NCBI GenBank assembly: GCA_964593905.1
Contig: CAZQLE010000004.1
Location: 1 to 62,725, forward strand
Source of the DNA: CAZQLE01 sp964593905
Lineage (GTDB): Bacteria; Chloroflexota; Anaerolineae; Anaerolineales; Anaerolineaceae
Direction: 5' to 3'
Length of the DNA stretch: 62,725 bases
Part shown: positions 26,032 through 35,160 of the stretch, one piece after another
How positions within the stretch are numbered: position 1 is the stretch's first letter
Layout of the letters: every line of letters begins with the position of its first letter
The notes under the pieces: model-generated
What the model was told of the DNA's origin: nothing
Seen by the model: the letters and a program-made list of their open reading frames with translations, nothing else
The model's database searches: none
Translations under genes and position numbers: made by a program

Positions 26032-26504
26032 AAACGCTGATGCTCGGTTGGGGCAACCCCGACCGGGAAGACGACGGGGTGGCCTGGAATGTGTTAGCCG
26101 AGACCGCCCGCCTGGCCGGAGGGACACCCCCTGCCACCTATGAAGAGCCGTTTGTGAATGAGGGTGAGCTGGATTTTTTGTTTGTGCTTCAGCTTACGCC
26201 CGAGTTGGCCGCTGATATTGTCGCCTATGATCGGCTGATTCTGGTGGATGCGCATACCGGTGATAAGCAGGAGCGGGTATCTTTTCAAAAGATCGAACCC
26301 ATGTACCAGCGTTCACCCTTCACCCATCACCTGACGGCCGAAACCCTGACGGCGCTGGCGGCGCAGTTGTATCAAAAAAAGATCCCTGCTGTGCTGATTT
26401 CGGTTCTGGGACGGTCTTTCAATTTTCGTCAGGGGTTGTCGCCCGAAACGGCTGAAGATGTGCCCGCCGCCGCAAAAATGGCGCTGGAATGGCTGCGGGA
26501 ATAA
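26028..26504 (+). CDS. hoxW: Hydrogenase maturation protease
   Basis: A 158-residue HyaD/HoxW-family endopeptidase that trims the HoxH C-terminus after nickel insertion. It starts with GTG at 26028, overlapping the hoxH stop (GTGA), with GGAG 6 nt upstream. LGWGNPDREDDGVAW carries the conserved acidic nickel-sensing residue, LVDAHTG a second Asp, and HHLTAETL the His region. Close coupling to hoxH supports specificity for that subunit. No other hyp genes are in the window. Confidence 0.93.
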   Translation: MKTLMLGWGNPDREDDGVAWNVLAETARLAGGTPPATYEEPFVNEGELDFLFVLQLTPELAADIVAYDRLILVDAHTGDKQERVSFQKIEPMYQRSPFTHHLTAETLTALAAQLYQKKIPAVLISVLGRSFNFRQGLSPETAEDVPAAAKMALEWLRE

Positions 26505-26615
26505 GGCGTGGCCTGTCACACAACGGGTGAGGTGTGCTGTTCCGGCAGGCGGCTGGCCCGGATTGGTCCGTATTGGCCCGGACGGGCAGAATTTATGACG
26601 CTGGAATGGAAGAAT

Positions 26616-26651
26616 AAAAGACCTGTCTCAAGGCATGAGGCAGGTCTTTTT
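26616..26651. terminator. Bidirectional intrinsic terminator between hydrogenase and aro operons
   Basis: Stem AAAAGACCTGTCTC against GAGGCAGGTCTTTT (one G-T pair, 7-nt loop) with T runs on both strands. It serves the convergent hoxW and aroQ transcripts. 26505-26615 holds no gene that I can support. Confidence 0.85.
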
Positions 26652-26681
26652 GCATCTGTTTTTGATGGCTGAGGGGGCTTT

Positions 26682-27119
26682 TTACGGGTTGATCAGCGCG
26701 TGCAGTGCCCGCAGACCCAGCAAATAAGAATTGACCCCCAACCCGGCAATGGTGCCCACACACACCGGGGCTGTGACCGATTCGTGACGAAAACTTTCGC
26801 GGGCGGCGATGTTTGAAAGATGCACTTCAACCACCGGCAGCGCCACGGCGGCAATGGCATCCCGCAGGGCGACGGAGGTGTGGGTATACCCGGCAGGGTT
26901 GAAGACCACCCCGGCGGCCCACAACCGGGCATCCTGCAGAGCATCCATCAGTGCGCCCTCCGAATTTGACTGAAAGGTGCGAACTTCCAGCCCCAGTTCC
27001 TGGCCCAGATGGATCAGTTTTTGGTTGATGGTCTCCAGCGTCAACCGTCCATAGACCTCCGGTTCGCGCAGACCGAGCAAATTCAGGTTAGGCCCATGTA
27101 ACACCAGCACTGATTGCAT
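26682..27119 (-). CDS. aroQ: 3-dehydroquinate dehydratase, type II
   Basis: A 145-residue type II dehydroquinase converting 3-dehydroquinate to 3-dehydroshikimate. Family blocks: LVLHGPNLNLLGLREPEVYG with the catalytic Tyr, FQSNSEGALMDALQ, NPAGYTHTSVALRDA, and VEVHLSNIAARESFRHES with the catalytic His. ATG 27119 follows GAGAGGA; it overlaps the end of aroKB by 32 nt. Last gene of the aromatic operon. Confidence 0.95.
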   Translation of the reverse strand: MQSVLVLHGPNLNLLGLREPEVYGRLTLETINQKLIHLGQELGLEVRTFQSNSEGALMDALQDARLWAAGVVFNPAGYTHTSVALRDAIAAVALPVVEVHLSNIAARESFRHESVTAPVCVGTIAGLGVNSYLLGLRALHALINP

Positions 27120-28677
27120 GGCGAATCCTCTCTTCATCGATTTCAATTCCAGTTTTCACTTCACCAATTTTGACCGGCAGCGCAAAGCGAACCTTGCCGC
27201 TGCTTTTCTTTTTATCCAATACCAGCGATTGGAAGATCTTCGCGGGGTCCAGGTGCGATGGGATCGTAGTGGGCAGGCCCAGCTTGATTAAAGCGGCCGC
27301 CAGATAACCGGTCAGGCCGTTTTCAGCCAGCCCGATATCTTCTGCCAGGCGCGTTTCGACCACCATGCCAATGGCAACCGCTTCACCGTGGCGCAGGGTG
27401 AAGTTGGAAGCCTGTTCGATGGCATGCCCGATGGTGTGGCCCAGGTTGAGCGCTGCCCGCTGGTGATGTTCAAAGGGGTCCAGCTCGACCACCCTGGCTT
27501 TGATGGCGATGGCGCGCTGCACCAGCGCAGCAGGAACGCTGTCGTCTTGCAGGTGCAAACAGGCCGAGAACAATTCCGGGTCGCTGATTACGCCGTGTTT
27601 GAGCGCTTCGGCCATGCCGCTGCGCAGCTCTTCACGCGGCAGGGTCTGCAAAACAGCGGGGTCGGCCACCACCAGCGCGGGTGAATGAAATGCGCCGACC
27701 AGGTTCTTTCCCCGCGGCAGGTCAATGCCGGTCTTGCCGCCCAGAGAGGCATCCACCATGCCCAGCAGCGAGGTAGAGAGCGCCGCCCAGCGGATGCCGC
27801 GCAGATAGGCCGAGGCGGCGTACCCGGCCATATCGGTCACCACGCCGCCGCCCAGACCCAGAACCGTGCTGCGCCGTTCCAGACCGGCGGTCAGGAAGGC
27901 ATCCCACAGCGTGATGATGGTTCCCATTCGTTTATGTTCTTCCCCGGCGGGGATCAGGGTGGTGTAGTGGGTGTACCCGGCGGAGGATAGAGAGACCGCC
28001 ACCCGTTCGGCATATAAGGCGCCGACCTGTTCATCGCTGACGATCATCACAGGTCCGTGCAGCCCACGCTGTTTCAACATATCGCCGATCTGGTCCAGCC
28101 CGCCGGTCTGCACCAATACATCATAGGCTTCCTGCCCGGCGCGCCCGGCGCTGCCGGGAGTGTGGATGCGAAACCGGCCCAGCGCGATTTGAATTTGCCA
28201 GGCAGTCTCAACGGGGGTTAACCCGCCGGTATCGATCTGCTCGGGGAAGGAAGCATAATGTTCTTTACGCCGCGCCAGCATCTCTTTAAGCTTTTCGGGG
28301 TCGCCTGCCAACAATGGCCGCACCTGCGCATCGGCCAGCAGGCGCGTATAAAGCGTTTCAGCGCTGGCCTTCAGCAGAATGACCCGCCCACATTTCTCTG
28401 TCAGCGCGCGACACTGCGGGTTTATCAGTGCACCGCCGCCCAGGGCCACCACCTGTGCATCGCCTTCAACCAACTGTTCAAGATGGGTTAATTCAAGCCG
28501 GCGAAAGACATCTTCTCCCCGCAAATGAAAAATCTCGGCGATTGTCTGCCCGCTGTCCTGCTCAATCAACGCATCCAGATCGGTGAAGGGTATATCGAGG
28601 CTGTGCGCCAGCAGCTTTCCGGCGGTGCTTTTCCCCCCGCCCGAGGGACCATAAAGAAAGATAAACGAATTATTCAT
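27088..28677 (-). CDS. aroKB: Fused shikimate kinase / 3-dehydroquinate synthase
   Basis: A 529-residue bifunctional enzyme. Residues ~1-165 are shikimate kinase: P-loop GPSGGGKST (residues 10-18), TDLDALIE, FRRLE and LGGGAL. Residues ~185-525 are dehydroquinate synthase: LGGGVVTDMAGYAAS, STSLLGMVDASLGGKTGID, GMAEALKHG, and LNLGHTIGHAIE with metal-binding His. It performs pathway steps 2 and 5 in one chain. The start overlaps the aroC stop by 8 nt. Fusions of these two enzymes are known in several bacteria. Confidence 0.95.
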   Translation of the reverse strand: MNNSFIFLYGPSGGGKSTAGKLLAHSLDIPFTDLDALIEQDSGQTIAEIFHLRGEDVFRRLELTHLEQLVEGDAQVVALGGGALINPQCRALTEKCGRVILLKASAETLYTRLLADAQVRPLLAGDPEKLKEMLARRKEHYASFPEQIDTGGLTPVETAWQIQIALGRFRIHTPGSAGRAGQEAYDVLVQTGGLDQIGDMLKQRGLHGPVMIVSDEQVGALYAERVAVSLSSAGYTHYTTLIPAGEEHKRMGTIITLWDAFLTAGLERRSTVLGLGGGVVTDMAGYAASAYLRGIRWAALSTSLLGMVDASLGGKTGIDLPRGKNLVGAFHSPALVVADPAVLQTLPREELRSGMAEALKHGVISDPELFSACLHLQDDSVPAALVQRAIAIKARVVELDPFEHHQRAALNLGHTIGHAIEQASNFTLRHGEAVAIGMVVETRLAEDIGLAENGLTGYLAAALIKLGLPTTIPSHLDPAKIFQSLVLDKKKSSGKVRFALPVKIGEVKTGIEIDEERIRHAISAGVTWA

Positions 28678-29845
28678 GCGTCCACCAGGTATGTTCGGCG
28701 GAGCTCATGCTGAGGTCAGCGAGGCGGGCCTGCCGCAAGCCATCAAAACGGGGCTGCATCTCTGTCAGTGAATCACCGCCCAGTTTTTCGAGCAGTGCAT
28801 CTGCCAGCACAAAGGCCACCACCGCTTCCAAAATGACCACAGCGCGCGGCACGGGGCAGAAATCGGAACGTTCATAGCGGGTGGGTACATTTTGTCCGCT
28901 TGAAAGATCGACGGTGGCCTGGGGGGTGAGGGTGGTGGCAATGGGTTTCATGGCAGCGCGGATGATTAACGGCTGCCCGGTGGTGATGCCGCCTTCCAGC
29001 CCGCCGCAGCGGTTGGTGGGGCGGGTCAGGCGGTCGCCCTCCAGTTGAATGGCGTCGTGCACCCGGGTGCCCGTCTGACGTGCGTTTTCAAAGGCCGGCC
29101 CGAATTCCACCCCCTTCATGGCCTGCACGCTTAACACCGCGGCTCCCAGGCGGGCTTCCAGCCGCCGGTCCCACTGGGCATACGAACCCAGCCCCACCGG
29201 CAGCCCGAGCGCGGCAATTTCAATTGTTCCGCCCAGGGTATCTCCGGCGCGCATGATCTCTTGAATGCGCGCCCGCATTTGTCCGGCCGCCTGTGCATCG
29301 GGGCAAGATACATCAGACCGGGCGGCGCGGGTGATGCGCTCGGGGATCTCAAGCTGGGACAGATCGGCGGTGATATCTCCGATGGAACAAACATAGCCAC
29401 CGATCTGGATGTTGAACCGGCCCAGCAAACTGCGGCAGATGGCCCCCACGGCCACCCTGGCGGCCGTTTCGCGCGCCGAGGCGCGCTCCAGCGCCGGACG
29501 CAGATCGGGCAGGTCATATTTGACCGCGCCGGTCAGATCGGCATGACCGGGCCGGGGGGTGGTGAAGGCCGGAATGGGGCGGTTGACCCATTTGGCATGA
29601 TCGCGGTTCTCAATCAACAGCGCAATTGGGGCACCGGTGGTCTTGCCTTCCATCACACCTGATAATAAGCGGGCCGTATCCTGTTCGATCTTCATCCGCC
29701 CGCCTGCGCCAAAACCATGCTGGCGGCGGGCAAGATCCGCGTTGATGTCTTCTGCGCTGAGCGAAAGCCCGGCCGGAACCCCCTCCAGAATGGCAGTTAA
29801 GGCCGGTCCGTGCGATTCACCGGCCGTCAGGTAGCGTAAGGTCAT
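28670..29845 (-). CDS. aroC: Chorismate synthase
   Basis: A 391-residue FMN-dependent enzyme that makes chorismate from EPSP. Signatures: LTAGESHGPALTAILEGVPAGL at the N-terminus, RRQHGFGAGGRMKIEQD, and DFCPVPRAVVILEAVVAFVLADALLEK. The open frame runs on to 30280 inside the aminotransferase gene, but ATG 29845 (MTLRYLTAGESHG) has GGAGGAG before it and forms an ATGA overlap with the aminotransferase stop. Confidence 0.96.
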   Translation of the reverse strand: MTLRYLTAGESHGPALTAILEGVPAGLSLSAEDINADLARRQHGFGAGGRMKIEQDTARLLSGVMEGKTTGAPIALLIENRDHAKWVNRPIPAFTTPRPGHADLTGAVKYDLPDLRPALERASARETAARVAVGAICRSLLGRFNIQIGGYVCSIGDITADLSQLEIPERITRAARSDVSCPDAQAAGQMRARIQEIMRAGDTLGGTIEIAALGLPVGLGSYAQWDRRLEARLGAAVLSVQAMKGVEFGPAFENARQTGTRVHDAIQLEGDRLTRPTNRCGGLEGGITTGQPLIIRAAMKPIATTLTPQATVDLSSGQNVPTRYERSDFCPVPRAVVILEAVVAFVLADALLEKLGGDSLTEMQPRFDGLRQARLADLSMSSAEHTWWTHE

Positions 29846-31014
29846 TTCTCCTCCCATTGGATGTCTGCCAGCCGTTCCATGGCCTGCCGGATGCGTTCGA
29901 CAGGGGTTGTGATCGAAATGCGCACAAAGCTTTCGCCGCGGCTGCCAAAGACAATACCGGGTGTCAGGCTGACCCCGGCCTGTTCCAGCGCGCGGGTGGC
30001 GAAATCCACCCCGCTCCAGCCGTGCGGAACCGGCGACCAGACATACAATGATGCCTTTGGCGCCGCAACCGGCAGCCCCAGCGCCTGCAACCCGGCGACC
30101 AGCACATCGCGCCGCGCCTGGTAGACCCGGTTGCGTTCGGTCAGCCAGCCCTGGTCGCCGGTCATGGCGGCCACCGCCGCGGTCTGGATGGGCGCAAAGT
30201 GACCACTGTCCACATTGGTTTTCAGGGTGTAAAAAGCGCGTAGAATTCGGGGGTTCCCGACCAGCGCGCCCACCCGCCAACCGGCCATATTGTGTGATTT
30301 GGAGAGCGAGTTGAACTCCACCGCTACATCTTTGGCGCCGGGAACTTCGAAAATGCTGGGGGCGTGGTAATTCTCATAAGTAACCTGCGCATAGGCAGAA
30401 TCATGACACAGGATCAGCTCATACTGGTGTGCAAAGGCCACCACTTCAGCAAAAAACTCCAGCGAGGAGACTGCCGCGGTGGGGTTGTTGGGATAGTTTA
30501 GCCACAAAATTTTGGCCTGCCGGGCTACTTCCGGCGGGATGGATTGTAGATCGGGTAAAAAGCCCCGTTCGGGGAGCAGCGGCACAGGGTAGGGACTGCC
30601 GCCGGCCATGAGTGTGCTGCGGGTATAGGTAACGTATCCAGGGTCGGGGATTAACACCCTGTCGCCAGGGTTAACAAATGCCTGGGCAAAGTGGAATATG
30701 CCTTCTTTTGAACCCAGCAGGGGGATGATTTCATGATCGGGATGAATGTCCACCTGATGCACGCGTTGATAAAGGTCGGCCCAGGCAGCGCGCAGCGCCG
30801 CAGAGCCGCGGTGGGGCTGGTAGCTGTGGCTGGCCGGCTGCTGCGCGGCAGCCGTCAGGGCCGCGATGATATGCGGTGCGGGAGGAAGATCAGGGGCGCC
30901 TTCATCCAACCGGATGATATCTTTGCCCGCTCTGGTGTAGCTTTCGATCTTGCTGCTCAATGTGGCAAAAAAATGGGGAGCCAGATGCTCCATGCGTTGC
31001 GCGGTTGTGTTCAT
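29842..31014 (-). CDS. PLP-dependent class I/II aminotransferase
   Basis: A 390-residue fold-type I aminotransferase of the LL-diaminopimelate/aspartate group. Marks: RLDEGAPDLPPAP, NPGDRVLIPDPGYVTY, NYPNNPTAA, and SLSKSHNMAGWRVG with the PLP lysine. Placement between aroE and aroC suggests it makes Phe, Tyr or arogenate by transferring an amino group to phenylpyruvate, hydroxyphenylpyruvate or prephenate. Both its ends overlap neighbours as ATGA. Confidence 0.92.
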   Translation of the reverse strand: MNTTAQRMEHLAPHFFATLSSKIESYTRAGKDIIRLDEGAPDLPPAPHIIAALTAAAQQPASHSYQPHRGSAALRAAWADLYQRVHQVDIHPDHEIIPLLGSKEGIFHFAQAFVNPGDRVLIPDPGYVTYTRSTLMAGGSPYPVPLLPERGFLPDLQSIPPEVARQAKILWLNYPNNPTAAVSSLEFFAEVVAFAHQYELILCHDSAYAQVTYENYHAPSIFEVPGAKDVAVEFNSLSKSHNMAGWRVGALVGNPRILRAFYTLKTNVDSGHFAPIQTAAVAAMTGDQGWLTERNRVYQARRDVLVAGLQALGLPVAAPKASLYVWSPVPHGWSGVDFATRALEQAGVSLTPGIVFGSRGESFVRISITTPVERIRQAMERLADIQWEEK

Positions 31015-31919
31015 GCTTCCTCAGTAAGGTGCGGGCGGTTTGATGTTAGCGCCAGGGTGGCGGCGTTTTGCATGACCGGGCGCGGTGCAGGTTGCCCGGT
31101 CCAAATTTCAAAGGCCTGCGCGGCCTGCTCCACCAGCATCCCCAGCCCGTTGGCGGCCGGGTGACCGGCGCGGCGGGCAAAACGGATCAGGCGGGTCTCG
31201 GCGGGGTTGTAGACCAGGTCATAAACCAGGCAGCCGGCAGGCAGCGCTTTTTCTTCGGGCCAGGGGCTGGTTTCCAGTCCGGGCGACATGCCCAGCGGGG
31301 TGGTGTTTACCAGCAGGGTAAAATCCGTCGGGTATCCGGCGGGGTTAAAAGAAATGGGATGAATGTGATCTGCCGGACCGGTGTTTTGCAACGCGGCGGC
31401 CTGTTCCGGGCGGCGGGCGGCAACAAAGACCTGCCAGCCGGTGTTGGCCAACCCGTAGACCACGGCGCGCGCCGCCCCGCCGGCCCCCAGCACCAGTGCG
31501 CGGCGGTGTTCAGGCCCGGCGGCAACCGCATGGCGCATCAAATCGGTCATAAAGGCGGGTGCATCGGTGTTGTCTCCAATCACCCGGCCGGCTTTTTGAT
31601 AAACCGTATTGACCGCCCCGATGGCGTGCGCAGCGGGGGTTAATTCATCCACCAGCCTGGCCAGGGTCTGTTTGTGGGGGATGGTCACATTAAAGCCGTG
31701 CAGTTCACCCCGACGCAAGGCGGCAATCAGCGCCGCCAGGCCGGCAGGGCTGTCTGCGGCGGGTGGAACCGGGAAGAGCCGGTATTCACCGCAAAGCCCC
31801 AGGTTTTGCAGCGCAGCCTGATGGATCTGGGGGGAGAGGCTGTGGGCCAGAGGATAGCCTGTCAGACCCAACTGATAGGTTTTATGCGGCGGCTCTGACG
31901 CAGCGACAGCACGGCTCAT
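31011..31919 (-). CDS. aroE: Shikimate dehydrogenase
   Basis: A 302-residue NADPH-dependent reductase of 3-dehydroshikimate. Substrate segment GYPLAHSLSPQIHQAAL, the catalytic-Lys block NVTIPHKQTL, the NADP fold VLGAGGAARAVVYGL, and VNTTPLGMSP are present. The start overlaps the aroA stop as ATGA. Slightly longer than typical (~275), with an N-terminal extension of about 15 residues. Confidence 0.95.
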   Translation of the reverse strand: MSRAVAASEPPHKTYQLGLTGYPLAHSLSPQIHQAALQNLGLCGEYRLFPVPPAADSPAGLAALIAALRRGELHGFNVTIPHKQTLARLVDELTPAAHAIGAVNTVYQKAGRVIGDNTDAPAFMTDLMRHAVAAGPEHRRALVLGAGGAARAVVYGLANTGWQVFVAARRPEQAAALQNTGPADHIHPISFNPAGYPTDFTLLVNTTPLGMSPGLETSPWPEEKALPAGCLVYDLVYNPAETRLIRFARRAGHPAANGLGMLVEQAAQAFEIWTGQPAPRPVMQNAATLALTSNRPHLTEEA

Positions 31920-33244
31920 TGACCGCTGACCTGTGCGCCCAGGTGTTGCAGGGCCTGAACATAACCGGGAAAAGATTCTTCGATGATCTCGGCTCCGGGG
32001 ATGATCACTGCCGACCGGGTAGCCAGCCCGGCAGCAGCCAGCGCCAGCGCCAGGCGGTGATCATTATGGGTCTGGATGGTCCCTCCGCGCGGCAGACCGT
32101 TGCCGCTGACCGAGAACCCGCTTTGCTCTTCCTGGGTGACGACGCCAATTTGCCCCAGTTCGGCGCACAGCGCAGATATGCGGTCCGATTCTTTGACACG
32201 CAGTTCGGCGGCATCTTTAACGGTTGAGGTGCCACTGGCAAAACCGGCAGCGACCGCAAAAGCCGGGAATTCATCGATCATACGCACAACCTGTTCGCCG
32301 TGAACCTGGGTGGCGACCAGCGGACTGTGGCGGATGGTTAGATTTCCGACCGGTTCACCGCTCAGGATAGTCTGGGAATCAATATGAATATCGGCCCCCA
32401 TGGCGAGCAGCGCATCCAGCAGCCCGGTGCGCGCTGAGTTTAGCCCGACACGGTTAATTTTGATCTCGGAACCGGGCGTTATTAAAGCCGCCACGATCAA
32501 AAAAGCGGCTGAAGAGAAATCACCGGGCAGGGTAACATTCAGCGGGGTCAGCGGGCAGCACTGGGCGGGGTCAATCACGGTGCGATATTCCATCCCGTTG
32601 GCGGTATTGATGTGGTCGCTGTGAATGGACACGCCCATGCTGTGCAGCATACGTTCGGTATGATCGCGTGAAAGGGCCGGTTCGATCAGGGTGGTTGGGC
32701 CCTCGGCGGCGAGCGCGGCCAGCAGCAGGCAGGTCTTAACCTGGGCACTGGCGACCGGCAGAGTGTAATTCAGAGCCAGTAACGGCTGGCGAAAACTGTG
32801 CAACGTGATGGGGGCTGCGCCGTGAGTGGTTTCAATCTCTACACCCATCTGGCGCAGCGGCTCGACAATGCGCTGCACCGGGCGGCTGCGCAGGCTGGCC
32901 GAACCATCCAGGGTGGCTGTCACCCCGGCGGCGGCCAGGGCTCCGGCCAACAGGCGCAGGGTGGTGGCCGAATTGCCGCAGTTCAAAGGTTGGGCCGGAG
33001 TTTTTAGTCCTTGAATACCGTGTCCCTCCACGGTGAGGGTAGTTCCCTGCAAGTTCCAGCGGACGCCCAGCGCTGTTAACGCGTTGAGCATTGCCCGGGT
33101 TACCCCTGAATCGAGGAAATTTTCGATTCGGCTGCGGCCGACGGCGAGCGCGGCAAAGAGCGCAGCACGATGAGAGAGCGATTTATCACCGGGAAGACTC
33201 ACTTCGCCTCGCAGCGGCGACCCCGGTTGAATGATCAATTTCAT
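31916..33244 (-). CDS. aroA: EPSP synthase (3-phosphoshikimate 1-carboxyvinyltransferase)
   Basis: A 442-residue enzyme joining shikimate 3-phosphate and PEP. Signatures: LPGDKSLSHRAALFAALAVG near the start, NCGNSATTLRLLAGAL (the PEP-site motif) and RVKESDRI with MIDEFPAF. ATGA overlaps at both ends. The glyphosate-contact segment reads GNSATT, so sensitivity class was not assigned. Confidence 0.96.
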   Translation of the reverse strand: MKLIIQPGSPLRGEVSLPGDKSLSHRAALFAALAVGRSRIENFLDSGVTRAMLNALTALGVRWNLQGTTLTVEGHGIQGLKTPAQPLNCGNSATTLRLLAGALAAAGVTATLDGSASLRSRPVQRIVEPLRQMGVEIETTHGAAPITLHSFRQPLLALNYTLPVASAQVKTCLLLAALAAEGPTTLIEPALSRDHTERMLHSMGVSIHSDHINTANGMEYRTVIDPAQCCPLTPLNVTLPGDFSSAAFLIVAALITPGSEIKINRVGLNSARTGLLDALLAMGADIHIDSQTILSGEPVGNLTIRHSPLVATQVHGEQVVRMIDEFPAFAVAAGFASGTSTVKDAAELRVKESDRISALCAELGQIGVVTQEEQSGFSVSGNGLPRGGTIQTHNDHRLALALAAAGLATRSAVIIPGAEIIEESFPGYVQALQHLGAQVSGQ

Positions 33245-34113
33245 GATGTTTTTCCCCTTTCAATAATCTGTTGATGATGATGGCCGGCCTGAACCAGTAC
33301 TGTTTCAAGATCTGTCAGATTATCGCTGGATAATAGCGTTTCGATCTGGTTGATTTGTGTTTGAAGAAGATGCAGCGCCTGTAAAATGTTTTTTGTATTT
33401 GTCGCCAGAATATCATTCATCATATGGGTGGGTGTGGCTGCCAGCCGTGCAGCGCTGCGGTAGCCCGACCCTGCCAGCGGCGCGGCGGCCGCGGGGGTGG
33501 CCAGCGCCAGTGCGCAGGCCAATAGGTAGGGCAGATGGCTGGTGGCGGCAACCCATTCATCATGCATAAGCGGGTCAACCCACAATGGGCGGGCGTTGAC
33601 CGCCCGAACCACCTCCAGGGCACATTGCCGCGCGCGCGGGGCGGTGTTTGGGCAGGCCGCCAGCGCGAAAGCCGCATCCTGAAAGAGCCGGGGATCGGCA
33701 TTGGCGAGCGAGAGTTTCTCTTTGCCACACATCGGGTGCCCGCCAATCGGTTCGAAGCGCGCCGGCAGCCGTTGCATTTTGGCGCAGATTTCCTGTTTGG
33801 TAGAGCCTAAATCCATTACCACTGCGGCGCCGGGGTGCAATCTGGGCAGGGCATCCAGAATTTTCAGAATGTCGCCGACGGGCGTTGCCAGAATGATGAC
33901 GTTTGCCCCGGGCAGCAGTTCTTCGGGGTGAGAAGAGGCCAGATCAACCACCCCGGTGTGCAGCGCCAGGTCCAGCGTCTCGGGGTTCGAATCAACCCCC
34001 AGTATTTGGGCGCATTTGCTACGCAGCGCCATTGCCAGTGATCCGCCCATCAGTCCCAGCCCAATAATGGCTACAGTGGCATGACTTAAAAACTCAGGCT
34101 CAGCGGTGTCCAT
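33241..34113 (-). CDS. tyrA: Prephenate (or arogenate) dehydrogenase
   Basis: A 290-residue NAD(P)-dependent TyrA. Rossmann motif IIGLGLMGGSLAMAL near the start, LATPVGDILKIL, DLGSTKQEI, and GGHPMCGKEK with the catalytic His region. No ACT domain is present, so feedback by tyrosine through such a domain is not expected. ATG 34113 lies 1 nt from the DAHP synthase stop; the open frame to 34140 would overlap that gene. Confidence 0.95.
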   Translation of the reverse strand: MDTAEPEFLSHATVAIIGLGLMGGSLAMALRSKCAQILGVDSNPETLDLALHTGVVDLASSHPEELLPGANVIILATPVGDILKILDALPRLHPGAAVVMDLGSTKQEICAKMQRLPARFEPIGGHPMCGKEKLSLANADPRLFQDAAFALAACPNTAPRARQCALEVVRAVNARPLWVDPLMHDEWVAATSHLPYLLACALALATPAAAAPLAGSGYRSAARLAATPTHMMNDILATNTKNILQALHLLQTQINQIETLLSSDNLTDLETVLVQAGHHHQQIIERGKTS

Positions 34114-34114
34114 T

Positions 34115-35125
34115 TTATTTTCTTCCCACAACCTGGGCAATGGCGCGCACCTGTTCGACCAGCGCGGCGAATTTCTCGGGTTTCAGTGATTGCCCGCCGT
34201 CTGAGAGCGCCTGTTCGGGCGTGGGGTGAACTTCGACGATCAGACCATCGGCGCCGGCGGCGATGCCTGCCCGGGCGATGGGCGTCACCAGATTCCAGTG
34301 GCCGGTTGAGTGGCTGGGGTCGAGGATGACCGGCAGATGGGTCAGAGACTTAAGTACCGGAATGGCATTGATATCTGTGGTGTTGCGGGTGGAGGTCTCA
34401 AAAGTGCGAATGCCGCGCTCGCAGAGGATGACCCGCCGGTTGCCGTGCGAAAGAATATATTCGGCAGCCATGAGCAGTTCTTCAATGGTGGCCGCGTTGC
34501 CACGTTTGAGCAGCACCGGATGCTGGCTTTCACCGGCGGCATGCAGCAGTGAGAAGTTTTGCATATTGCGTGCCCCAATTTGCAGGGCATCGGCATATTT
34601 TGCCACCAGCGGAACGGCCTCGGGTGACATCACCTCGGTGATGATCGGCAGACCGGTTTTTTCGCGTGCTTCGGCCAGAATCTCAAGCCCTTCTTCGCCC
34701 AACCCCTGAAAGCTGTAGGGTGAAGAGCGCGGTTTGAACGCACCGCCGCGCAGCGCCTGGCCGCCGGCTTCTTTAATGGCCTGGGCGGTTTCCAACATCT
34801 GACTGCGGCTTTCTACTGCGCAGGGCCCGGCAATGATCACTACTTCGTCACCGCCAATTTGAATACCATCCAATGCAAAGGCAGAATTGGTCGGAATAAA
34901 TTCGCGTGAGGCCACTTTAAATGGGCGTGAAATGGGCAGCACCTGGTCGATTCCGGGCATGTAGAGAAACTGTTCGCGAGCCTTAATGGGGTTGTTGCCG
35001 ACCACTGCAATCACCGAGCGTTCAACGCCGATCACCGGGTGGGCTTTGAACCCATTGGCCTCCACCCTGGCAACAACGGCCTGAATCTGTTCACTGGTAG
35101 CTTCGGTATTCATAACGATCATCAT
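34115..35125 (-). CDS. aroF: 3-deoxy-7-phosphoheptulonate (DAHP) synthase, AroA I-beta type
   Basis: A 336-residue first-step enzyme condensing PEP and erythrose 4-phosphate. An N-terminal ferredoxin-like domain (MIVMNTEATSEQIQAVVARVEANGFKAHPV, about residues 2-70) is followed by the barrel with IIAGPCAVESRSQ, LRGGAFKPRSSPYSFQGLG, and VILDPSHSTGHW. Such N-terminal domains can bind Phe or Tyr for feedback. AGGAG lies 7 nt before the first of two ATGs. 35 nt separate it from the chorismate mutase stop. Confidence 0.96.
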   Translation of the reverse strand: MMIVMNTEATSEQIQAVVARVEANGFKAHPVIGVERSVIAVVGNNPIKAREQFLYMPGIDQVLPISRPFKVASREFIPTNSAFALDGIQIGGDEVVIIAGPCAVESRSQMLETAQAIKEAGGQALRGGAFKPRSSPYSFQGLGEEGLEILAEAREKTGLPIITEVMSPEAVPLVAKYADALQIGARNMQNFSLLHAAGESQHPVLLKRGNAATIEELLMAAEYILSHGNRRVILCERGIRTFETSTRNTTDINAIPVLKSLTHLPVILDPSHSTGHWNLVTPIARAGIAAGADGLIVEVHPTPEQALSDGGQSLKPEKFAALVEQVRAIAQVVGRK

Positions 35126-35160
35126 AATGGCGCTCCTTTAATGAAATGTGACAGGTAAAT

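Noticed and set aside
29846..30280. Upstream extension of the aroC frame
   Set aside because: It runs through the aminotransferase gene. Chorismate synthase begins at MTLRYLTAGESHG with a strong Shine-Dalgarno sequence.
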